Assembly (NCBI RefSeq): GCF_963678635.1
Contig: NC_087069.1
Location: forward strand, 21,953,655-22,017,654
Length of the DNA stretch: 64,000 nt
Direction: 5' to 3'
Source: Symsagittifera roscoffensis
Taxonomy: Eukaryota > Xenacoelomorpha > Acoela > Convolutidae
Shown here in pieces: positions 36,118 through 46,235 of this stretch. Positions within the stretch are counted from its first letter, which is position 1, and each line of letters starts with the position of its first letter. Below the pieces are notes generated by a model, which was not told the origin of the DNA, ran no database searches, and worked only from the letters and a program-made list of their open reading frames with translations. The position numbers and the translations under genes are program-made.

Positions 36118-37040
36118 AAAGAAAAATGCTTATCATACAATTTCATATATGGCGACTGTGGAATACAAAGTTTAAAAACTGTATTAAACGTTTTCTTAGA
36201 AATACATCTGTTCTATTTCCACTCTTTTTGAATCTTTCTGCTCAATAAAAAATTTTAATTTTGGTCAAGATTTTAATTTTGGTCAAAAAAATGCTTATCA
36301 TAATTTTTTCAAATATGAAAATTGTAGGATATGCATGTCTTCAAAAGCAAAAACACAAATTTGAGGTAAAAGTGTTTTAGTACCTTTTTTGGTTGCAAAC
36401 TTGCTTTTGTGCTCATATATAAATTCTTGCGAAAAAAAAATTTTGCATGCAAATTTTGACTTTTTGAGTTTATAACGTAGTCCAGGATGATTTTTTCACC
36501 CAAAAATCTCAAAACCACTTTAAGTGTTTTTTTTTTGTAAACACGATTAGTCATATTTTATTTGCTAAGATAAAAATAAAATTGTAAAAAAAACCGGCTT
36601 TTTTTCAACTACCATAATGTTTAAAAACAAAAGTATCTAGCCATATGCAGAAAGATACATTTTTGGTAAATAATTCCATGTAATAATTAAAAATAGGTGG
36701 CAAAAATCACCAAATGCAGTTTATCTGCGTGCTAACTGCCATTTACACTCAGAGTTTTTTTTATGACAAAAAGTCCAGGGTTAGTGTTCTGGATGAAAGA
36801 CAAAATTCCAAACAACTACTTTAATGTATTTTCATTTATGGAAAAAATGCTTGTAATACAATTTCACAGTATGGAAAAATTGCCTATCATAATATTTCAA
36901 AGTAGGGAAAAAATTTTCATAGTATAAATTTCAAAGTTGCATGTTAATTTCATAGTATGTTTTTTTGGTCTATGAAAATGTATGAAACAGTATGATAAGC
37001 ATTTTTTCATACTATGAAATAGTATGAGAAGCATTTTTGT
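36118..37040. mobile_element. Small inverted-repeat element (MITE-like)
   Basis: The left end reads aaaatgcttatcatac and then aatttcatat. The right end, reversed, reads aaaatgcttctcatac and then tatttcatag. Between them many catagtatg and catactatg words occur at 36780-37030, and a second aaatgcttatcata copy lies near 36290. No coding sequence. The arrangement suggests a non-autonomous inverted-repeat transposon or a nested pair. Confidence 0.5.
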
Positions 37041-37307
37041 CGACCCGGGTTCCTACTCTTTTGGCTACGTTTTCAAATCAAATGAGTTACGTTTGATCAA
37101 AAAACGCTTTCTGAGTAGTTTTTGTTTCCCAAAGTTCATGAAAAATCACTATTTTTGTCATTTTATATTTGCGTTTAGCCATAACCGAAATTATCATAAC
37201 AAACACCAATTCAAGCCAGCCTCTGAAAGAAATCAAAAATTTGTGAACCAATTAGTATTGCGTACCTAGGTAATGAGCCATAAATGATCACATTTAAGGT
37301 TTTTCAG

Positions 37308-40300
37308 GCACGACGTTTCTTCGAACGAACAAAGATATAACGGATGACATTACGATGAAGATGATGTACTTTGTGCTGTGCTACGTGGTCATTCTAGCAA
37401 TCTCCGCTGTCCCATTTTTAATCGTTATGCGACCAGTTTTCCTCAAAGTATGACACTCCAATTTCTTATATTACAAGAGTTCTTATTAGAAATTTTTGCA
37501 AAAGATAATTTTTCAAATTCACTTCCCGAACAAAGATAAAGTTGGAACCAACTACTCACAAATTTCATTTCATTTATTGTACCGACTTTCGATACGAAAT
37601 TAACGGAATATTTGTGCTCGGAGTGCTCGGTAGAAATTTCGATTTTTAACTAGCCATTTTTGACGGAATTTTTTATACATTCGGAAGGCATTGTTGTACT
37701 GAGATTGAATTTGAAAAGATAGTTCCACCATTGATCATTTTTGTAAAGTAAAGATAGCTATTTTGGCCAATTTGGGACAATTAACGCGCGATATATTTCG
37801 CGCTCCTAACGCGTAAGCGGATTTTAATCCATCTTAGAAGTCGTTTCAAATCAGTGCGTCTCTAAATCCAAATTTGAAACAAAAGTGCCCGTATCAGGGC
37901 GAATTCCTGAAGTTTCCGACTGCCTTGTAAGGTTTATGGAGCACTCATGAAAAAAGATTCAATATAATAAAATAGAAGGAAATTTTTTTCTCTAAAATTT
38001 AAATAAGCTTCCATTCGCAATAATTGATTTGTTACAAAGAACGAAGTATATCCTTTTGTACTTTATATGGCGTGTGTGTGGGGGGGGGGGTAGATTTTTT
38101 TAAAATAAATTAATTTTTTTTGTTATATTGAATCTTTTTTAATGATGTTAATGCTCCATAAACATTAAAAAGCAGTCGGAAACTTCAGGGCTTTGCCCTG
38201 ATACGAACAATTTATTTCAAATTTGGATTAAGAAACGCACAGAGTGAAAACATTTTTGATCAGTTTTTTTGGACTGACACCAAGTCAATCAACGAAAGGA
38301 AGACACTGATTGTTTGTTCTCCTTTCTTATGGTTTTCTCTTTTGTTAATTTCATCTAGGGAAAAGTTCCTAGTAAACGCCTTTCAGTGAATTAACGCCTT
38401 TCAGTGAATTTAATTTAACAAAGTGAAAATTTTGAGAAGAAACAAAAATGACAGTTTTTGTTAAGAGTCGACGAACTTTGTTCACAGACTTTTATATAGA
38501 TCGTGATGACTTTTTTTTTCGTTTTGTTGTCATAAAAAGTCTTAAATTTTTTTGGCCTTTTTAGACTCAGGACTTTTTGGCTTTTTTCGCGGTGACTTTT
38601 CTTATGTTTTTAAGTTCCATTTGATTTTTTTGTTAAGAGGAAGATAACAAACTCCTTTCTAAAACTGCAAACGGCCAGGAAAAACGTGATCGACCTGTAG
38701 TTTTAGATGGAATTTTTCTTTTCAATTTTTGCAGCGAAACAAGAAAAATTACCTATTTATCCATTTATCTCAAACTGGGGTAGTTTTATCAGCGAAGTGC
38801 CAATCATAACATGTTCCAAAAATTCGAAGAACTTGAAGGCTATCAATTTGATATTTTTCAAAAAAAAAACAAATCAACAGAAAACAAACAAAAAACACGC
38901 AACAGAAAACAAACAAATTTGACTATTTTTTTTAAATTGTCTACACTGGCTACTGGGTCTGTTTCCATTTCAATTTTGCTTGCAATATGAGACGCAACTA
39001 AGACTTTCAGTAGAAAAGGTGCCAACTACTCAGCAAATTGTGATTTATTGTTATTTTTGTTTTATTTTGGCAAAAGTTTTTTTGAGACGCAACTAAGACG
39101 TTCAGTAGAAAAGGTGCCAACTACGCGGTAAATAGTGATTTAATGTTATATTTGTTTTTTGGCAGTATTTTTTTGAGATGCAACTAAGACGTTCAGTAGA
39201 AGAGGTGCTAACTACGCAGTAAATTGTGATTTATTGTTATGTTTTTTTGGCATTACTTTTTTTATTTGAATTTAAAATTCAGAAGGAAAGTTATCTCCAC
39301 TATCGTAAAAATTACAAAAAACATGATTGGTTTCTAAATTTGAAAATGGAATTTGATTATCAGAATTCCCAGCAAAAACATACTAATTGATCCAGTTTTC
39401 TTAAATTGGAATAATTTTATCATAAAAGTGTTAATCATAAATTGTTATAGAAATTCAAAGAAATTCAAAGCCATCTACTGTTTTTAAGGATAATCCCAAA
39501 TTAAAGATGTTGAAATTCCCAAGTTGAAATTTAAAGAAATCTTCTGTAATTTTTTCTGCTCACTTGCGTTACTTGACTCTTTTTCAACTCTCTGCTGGCT
39601 GTGTTCAAAGACTGCTGTGTTCAAAGATGTTTATTGTATTTTTATCTTCTCATTTGTTTTTTGAAAAGTTTCAAACAAAACTGCTCGTATCAAGGCAATG
39701 TTCCGACTGCCTTTTAAGGTTTATGGAGCAGTAATAACATTAAAAAATTGAGTTAATGAAAACAAAATGAAAGTTTTTTTTTGAAAATTTGAAATTTTTC
39801 ATGAAAATCATCCACCTACACGCCATATAAAGTACAAAAGAAATAGATTTTGCTCCTTGTGACAAATCAATTATGGCAAAAAAGCTTCGTACAACCAAAT
39901 TTTGAAGATTTCTAAGACGAATTAACTCTCCGCTTACGCGTTAACAGCGCGAAATAAATTGCGCGTTAATTGGCATAATTTGGCCAAAATGACAATCGTT
40001 AAACCCCCGTAAATTTAAGACAAAAAATCAAAAGTGAAATATTTTTTCAAATTTGAGCTCAGGACAACAATACCTTTCGAACGATTTTTAAAAATTCCGT
40101 CAAAATTGGCTGGTTAAAAAGTCGAAATTTGCCTGAAGAAAAAAAACTCACCCCGAGCATAATTATTCCGTTGCTTTCGTATCGAAAGTCGGAACAATAA
40201 CCTCATATTTCTTGGGACAAATCAGGGCAAACTAATTTGAAGCACGAGTAGAAATGTGAAAGAAAGTAAGCTATTTTAATGATGTATGGTGTTAACAGGA

Positions 40301-41627
40301 AATATCCAATGGTTTAATTGACACGGGGCAGTATGTCATCGCAACGTTTATAGGTAAGAATTTTATGCCATCGCCGTTATACTTTTTAAGCAAATATATT
40401 GTTTTGGAAACATATTAGCTAAATGGGAAACCAAAATCAACCGTAACACACATTTCGAGCTGACAAGTCGCAATGCTTTCAATTTTTTTAGACACTTACT
40501 GTGTTCGCAAAACTAAAACACTCTGTAAAACTTTCGAACCGTACAGTTTTTTGAGTGTTAATGAAAAAATTAAATATATATTTTTTGATTCATGTGTTTT
40601 TTTAATTATTTTTTCTTCACACTAAAAAATTTTTTGTCGATTAAACTTTTGTAATTTTTTTTGAGTGCGGGCTATTTTGTGCATATGCAACTTTACATCG
40701 ACCACATTTTAGGATAAAATTGTCCGCTCTCCTAAAGCCGGAATTTAAAAAACGAATGACTTTTTCTGATCCCTAGGCAGAAATTAGACGCGACTTGAAT
40801 ATTTGCAGGCATGATACCTGGTGTGTTGGTGATTTCTCTTGTGACGTCACTCATGATTGTGTACATGCCAGATGTAAATGGGTTCGGTATCTTCTTCGTC
40901 ACCACCTCCCTCGTCCTCATGAATGCAGAGTCCTTCATGTACATGATGTCCACATTCACAGACGAGCACGTGACTGCCACTGCCATGGCGGCCGCCTTCT
41001 TCGGCACATTCTTGATATGTTGTGGATTCCTTCTACAGAAAAGCGTGAGTGACACAGCACAGGTTTTTACCCTCCCCCCATGCAATTTTAGAAAAAAATT
41101 TAGAAAACTTTATCGACCTTTTTTTAGGTCGACCGAATAGATTTTTGAAATAAGGCCAAAAAAGCGTTTTTATGCAATTAGGGGAAAATTTGGACCAAAA
41201 AATCGAGTTTTTTCGGCGCGCGCTCCCCCCTTAAAATTAGTATATATTGGCGCCAAAGGCGCCCTTAAACTAATTTTAAGATCAGTCAGCCAAAAATGGA
41301 TATCGGCAGGGGTCGATTACCTGAAAAGAGGGCGTCCCCCAGCCCCTTTAATCCGCTACTATAAAAGAGAATAGGCATCGTCACCTCTTCCCTTTGATTG
41401 ACTAGTTTTGCGATCACCTCATCCCGGATTACTGGATATGGATGAACTATCTAGCCTTCCACACATATGCACAGAGAGCCTACATATACACTCATCTGGA
41501 CGGAGTGGATGGGAACAAGACCGATGAAGCGATTGCGAAGCATCTTCTGCAAGAGATTGACATGGATGACGTGGACATAGGAGTGGAGCTGGGAGTCCTG
41601 ACCGGATACATGTTCACCGTGTTCTGA
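37308..41627 (+). CDS. ABC transporter G family, last four exons
   Basis: Four exons with good splice sites and compatible phases: 37308-37447, 40299-40353, 40809-41044 and 41406-41627 (stop). Together they encode about 216 residues of a membrane half resembling the ABC2 domain of G-subfamily transporters. Features are hydrophobic segments, a RPVFLKEISNGLIDTGQYV-like linker, an AESFMYMMSTFTDE segment, a CCGFLL block and IPDYWIWMNYLAFHTYAQRA near the C-terminus, the usual place for this motif. The ATP-binding half is not in the window, so the gene starts upstream through long introns or is truncated. No frameshift is seen, which suggests a real host gene. Substrate unknown. Confidence 0.75.
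37575..40200. mobile_element. Inverted-repeat element in ABC transporter intron
   Basis: Arms at about 37575-38100 and 39780-40195 are reverse complements over most of their length. Shared words include accgactttcgatacga, ttaacgcg, aacgcgtaagcgg and ttgtactttatatggcgtgt. A second inverted pair lies inside the left half (37850-37960 versus 38140-38250, gtttatggagca region) and a third partial copy at 39665-39740. No transposase is visible. It fits a long-terminal-inverted-repeat, non-autonomous DNA element sitting wholly within the intron between the exons ending 37447 and starting 40299. Confidence 0.7.
38988..39262 (+). repeat. Three-copy ~92 bp tandem repeat
   Basis: Three consecutive units begin gagacgcaactaagac (38988 and 39084) or gagatgcaactaagac (39175). 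Each contains a caactac and a gtgatttattgtta-like part. They lie inside the inverted-repeat element. A 16 bp direct repeat (acgcctttcagtgaatt) occurs nearby at about 38378-38410, and a run of ten or so G at 38083. Confidence 0.8.
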
Positions 41628-41759
41628 ATCTTCAAACTGGTGATGCAGTTCAAACACACAGGCAAGAAGTAGACTGAACAATCAGCCGATATATAAAACA
41701 ACTCTTAATTTGCGACAACAAAAGCAATAGCAATTTTATGATGATTTAAGTGAAACTAT

Positions 41760-41765
41760 AATAAA
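41760..41765 (+). terminator. Polyadenylation signal of the ABC transporter gene
   Basis: AATAAA lies 133 bp after the stop codon at 41625-41627, a normal distance for a 3' untranslated region. No other canonical signal is seen closer to the stop. Confidence 0.5.
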
Positions 41766-42019
41766 AACACCCCAAACTTTTGGCACCACGGTTGACACAT
41801 AAGTGCTATTTCGAAGGATTTGTATAATTTGGTCTTTGACAGCGTTGACTAAGTACTAAAGCCCACTACTTCTAACTGACAAAAAAGTTCAACATAGGCT
41901 TTTGATCCACATATGAGCCACATTTCAAAGCTGTTGAAACAAGAGAGCAAAAAGTTTTCACGCTTGTGTCAAGCAGAAGCTTCATTGACAAAACGTTAGG
42001 AAAAGTACTTGCTGCAAGT

Positions 42020-42705
42020 AAATTCACTCAAAAAAAAGTTAAGGTAAATTTACCTTAAAAAATACCTTAAAAAACCTAATAATAAAGGTAAATTTGCACT
42101 ACCTTAAGTACACCTTAACTTACCTTAAAACACCTTGAAAATTTACCTTAAATCACCTTAAAAGTTAAGGTGTATCAACCTTAAAAAAAACATTAAAAAA
42201 ATTTTTTATAGGTAAATTTACCTTAAAAATTTACCTTAAAAAAGTAGGTAATTTAACTACATTTACCTTAACATTAAGGTGTTTTTACCTTAAATTTTTA
42301 CCTTAAGAACACAAAAGTTAAAGTAAAATAACCTTAAATGTTAAGGTAAAAAACCTTAATTCTCTTCCCTTTAAGGTTTTTTTACCTTAACATTTGAGGT
42401 TATTTTACCTTAACTTTTGTGTTTTTAAGGTAAAAATTTAAGGTAAAAACACCTTAATGTTAAGGTAAATGTAGTTAAATTACCTACTTTTTTAAGGTAA
42501 ATTTTTAGGGTAAATTTACCTATAAAAATTTTTTTTAAGGTGTTTTTTAAGGTTGATACACCTTAACTTTTAAGGTGATTTAAGGTAATTTTTTAAGGTG
42601 TTTTAAGGTAAGTTAAGGTGTACTTAAGGTAGTGCAAATTTACCTTAACTTTTTAAGGTGTTTTAAGGTACGTTAAGGTAAAAATTCTTGACCTGTTTTT
42701 GAGCG
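42020..42705. mobile_element. Large palindrome of TTAAGGT words (foldback element)
   Basis: Nearly perfect inverted repeat centred close to 42367, each arm about 320 bp. It is built almost entirely of TTAAGGT/ACCTTAA heptamers with A/T spacers. The outer ends read ctcaaaaa on the left and its complement tttttgag on the right (about 42688-42700). No coding sequence. It could form one long hairpin. A non-autonomous foldback/MITE is the likeliest identity. No clear target-site repeat was found. Confidence 0.75.
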
Positions 42706-43259
42706 CATAAATGAAACAAACAACTTTTAATCCATTTAAATTCTATTGGGGCTCATAATTGCGGTTGATTGCAAAAGCCACAACCAATCAAACTCCCCGA
42801 GGATAATTTAAGGCAAAATATGAAGACAGATGGAAATTAGAAACCTATGAAAAAAATTTATTAAGTAGATGTCAGCTCATGTCTTACAGAAGTAAGACAC
42901 TTCAACAGGACCGCCACGTGAAGGCCTCTACAGTTGGTCCCACGTATGGAACAAGGAAAGGCTCGCTAAAGGTAACAAATTCACATAACAGTTAAGGCTA
43001 CTGGAAACAAATGTGTTCGCTAATTTACCTCAAAATGAGACATCCAAAAGTTTAACCAGGTAAATTTCCAGTAACCCTTCTTTCCAGTCAAGCACCAAAA
43101 TTAAATTATTCATTCAAATGATATCACCAACTTGCTAATTTTAACAGCAAAAGAACGTTCCTTTCCCAATTCCTATTCGCAATTATTTAAACAAACACAA
43201 AACAATTATACAACATTCAAAAGAATAGCTAATTATGAAACTTGAATTAGAACGAAAAA

Positions 43260-44650
43260 CAAGTGAAAGATTCCGGTTAAATAGGAGGGCAGAGATCTGA
43301 TTAAAACTTCACATCACAAAATTGAAAAATTATAAACGGAAGATACTCAACCCGAAAAGGTTTCGAGCCTCAACTGTTTATTTGATTAACAAAGTTAGTA
43401 GCTATTAAAACCATGGTTAAGCATTGCCCCTGATTGCAAGTAAACCCGAAAAAGTTTCAACTCCAAATCAGAGTCAACTTTAAAGCTACTAACTTCTGGC
43501 ACATTTGAGAAAACCGAGAGGCCAGAAAAAATTTCAATTTCAAATAAGCAAGCTTGGTTAAATTTAGGGCTTCACGACTAAGTTTATCCATTAAATAGTT
43601 AAGTATAAAATAAGAATTAGAATGAACAGTAAGAGAAAGATTCCGGTTAAAGTAAGAGTGAAAAGATCTGGCTCAAACTACACAACACGAACATGCAAAA
43701 TTACAAACAGTAAGTAGCTATTCAAATCATGGTTAAGCATTGCCCCTGATTGCAAGTAAACCCGAAAAAGTTTCAACTCCAAATCAGAATCAACTTTAAA
43801 GCTACTAACTTCTGACACATTTGAAAAAACTGAAAGGCCAGAACAAAACTTCACTTTCAAATAAGCAAGCTTGGTGAATATTAGGGCTTTACGACAAATT
43901 TATTCATCAAATGTTTAAGTATTAAATATGAAAGAGAAAAAAACAAGGAAAAGATTCCGGTTAATGTAAGAGGAGAGATCTGGTTTAAACTACACAACAT
44001 GAACATGAAAAATTATAAACAGAAGATGATCAATCCGAAAAGGTTTCGAACCTCAACTATTTATTCAGAATAACAAAGTTAGTAGCTATTCACATCATGA
44101 TTATGCCTTGACCCTGATTGCAAGTAAACCCGAAAAGGTTTCAACTCCAATTCAGAGTCAACTCTAAAGCTACTAACTTCTGACACATTTGAGAAAACCG
44201 AAAGATCAGAACAAAATTTCCTTTTCAAATTAGCAAGCTTGGTGATTTTTAGGGCTTTAAGACAACTTTATTTATCAAATGGTTAAGTATTAAATATGAA
44301 ATAGAATGAACAACAAGAGAAAGACTCCGGTTAAAGTAAGAGGGAAGGGATCTGCTTCGAACTACACAACAAAAGCACAAAAATTATACACAGAAGATGA
44401 TTAAATTGAAAGGATTTTCAACCTCAACTGTTTATTTAGATTAACAAAGTTAGAAGCTATTGAAATTGTAGTTATGCCTTGACAATGAATGAAATGAAAC
44501 CCGAAAAGGTTTCAACAGCAAATCAGAGTCAATTTCAAAGCTACTGACTTTGGACAGACTTTGAAGTAAGTCACCTTGGCTATTTAAAGGCTTTAAGATT
44601 CACTCCAACTTCAAAGCTATTAATTATTATATATGGGTTAGCCTGAACAA
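43260..44650 (+). repeat. Tandem repeat array, 320-375 bp units
   Basis: About four diverged units starting with (a)gattccggtta at 43268, 43635, 43953 and 44327. They share the words cccgaaaaggtttc, gtagctattcaaatcatg, caaatcagagtcaact and aagcaagcttggt. Unit length varies from 319 to 374 bp. No coding potential. 42706-43259 before it has no recognisable feature. Confidence 0.7.
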
Positions 44651-44799
44651 CATGTGCATGATTCCCCTTAAGTTACGATCGCAAAATATTTCAAGATTAC
44701 CCGATAATGATTCGACCTCAAACAAGAATCTAACTAATATTTAAAACTGATGCAAATTAGGAGTAAGACCGTAAAGCCCAAAAAAAGATATCAAAAAGA

Positions 44800-45520
44800 T
44801 ACAATATCAGAAAAATACATATCAGGCTTTAAATTAAAGTACAAATACATGAAACCAAAGAGAGAGAAGCATTTATAAAATTCCGGTTTCAAAAATTATG
44901 ACAAAGATCCAATTAGGCCTAGAATTTTTTTGAAGACTTTTTTTAAATTTTTTTTGAACGAGCTTTTGAATGGAAGTAGAACAATGGACATTTTTTTTGA
45001 ATAATTAATCTTTTTGAAGAATTTTTTACGTACATTTTTGATTAAGCATGCAAATTAAATAAGTATAGAGAGACAACAGTCGATTAAGTAACGCCAAAAG
45101 TAAGCTTTTTCTAGATTTTGCAAACTTTTGGTCTTTTTGCGAAGTTTTTTGTTCTATCTGGAATATACAATATCAAAAAGATACAAATCAAGCTTTGAAG
45201 TTAATCACTAGACAACAAATAACACAAAGTACAAAAACAAAAAAGAAGAGAGAGAAGCATTTAAAAGATTCCAAATACAATAACTATGACAAAGATCCGA
45301 TTAAGCATAAAAACTTTTATTTTTTTTTATTTTTCAGACGTTTTTTTTTAAATTTGTTTGAAGTAGCTTTTGAATGGAAGAAAAACCGACAATTTTCTAA
45401 ATTTTTTGAAGAATTTTAAAAGTATTTTTCTTGATTAAAAAAGCAGCGACAACAAACAATTAAAAAACGCCAAAAGTAGTTTTTTAAATTTTGCAAATAT
45501 ATTGTTTTTTATGATTTTTT
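44800..45520 (+). repeat. Two-copy diverged direct repeat
   Basis: 44800-45120 and 45165-45500 share caatatca, aaagtacaaa, agagagagaagcattta, atgacaaagatcc and later (g/t)cttttgaatggaag, in the same order. The ttccggtt word links it to the preceding array. No gene is visible. Confidence 0.55.
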
Positions 45521-45565
45521 TGAACCTTTTTGTTTTTTCTTAAGGGAGGCCTGTTCTTGCGATAT

Positions 45566-46132
45566 TTAGATTTCCTTCGTAACAAATTTTTCCCTCATAA
45601 TTCTACAACAGTTAGCCATTAATTTTGCAAATTTGCCAAAAAATTCCGGTTTCAGATGGTAATGTTCGTCGTCTCTGAAATGACAAGGAGAAATAGAGTT
45701 GTTTGGAATAATATCAGAGGCTAAAGACTCCTTCAGTTTTCTGTTGAATGCCTTCACAGCTTCCGCATTATGGTCTTTCCTCGGAAGTAGTTCAACAAAT
45801 TTGACATACTGCTTTATGTTTAACTCGGGTATATGGTCACGCAAATCTTTATAATATTTAATTAGTTGTGCATTGTCCGTATTATTAAAATCATTATTAC
45901 CAACTATTATTACAATATATTTAAACCAAACGATTTCTGGATAGATAAATTGAAGGTGTCGCGCGCATCGTCCCGATCTACTGTTTACAGCTAAATTATA
46001 TTTATTAAAGAGATCGAAGTCTTTCGTAGCATTATATGCGTATTTCATATTAGAATCACCAACAAACAGAATTTTGTCATCCAAAAAATCACTATAATTC
46101 ACAGTTATAATATAAAACATGTAGTGCAGCAT
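45566..46132 (-). CDS. SGNH/GDSL hydrolase-like protein
   Basis: An uninterrupted 188-residue frame. The SGNH blocks are recognisable: GDSN at residues 25-28 (catalytic serine), a glycine-containing SGRCA at about 53-57, GNND at 78-81 and D-D-E-H-Y-H near 154-159 (the Asp/His pair). Length and spacing fit a minimal SGNH hydrolase domain of about 180 residues. Such domains cleave ester bonds on lipids or carbohydrates and are also carried by some animal transposons. No signal peptide is obvious. It lies directly downstream of the transposase on the same strand, so it is probably element cargo. Substrate cannot be inferred. Confidence 0.65.
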   Translation of the reverse strand: MLHYMFYIITVNYSDFLDDKILFVGDSNMKYAYNATKDFDLFNKYNLAVNSRSGRCARHLQFIYPEIVWFKYIVIIVGNNDFNNTDNAQLIKYYKDLRDHIPELNIKQYVKFVELLPRKDHNAEAVKAFNRKLKESLASDIIPNNSISPCHFRDDEHYHLKPEFFGKFAKLMANCCRIMREKFVTKEI

Positions 46133-46235
46133 GCTAAAAATTGCATTCTCTTACTGTTCTTTTGGGGATAGTAGTTTAGGTGGGAAGTTAAGTTTTCTTA
46201 CACTCATAATTTCACTCTAAAAGACAATTCACAAT

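Noticed and set aside
40732-41085. 117-codon minus-strand ORF and a second plus frame over the ABC exon
   Set aside because: Shadows of the third ABC transporter exon; the exon frame has transporter motifs and splice sites.
42020-42705. Interpretation as telomeric or microsatellite DNA
   Set aside because: The heptamers are not in a head-to-tail run but mirrored around a centre, with matched spacers on both arms.
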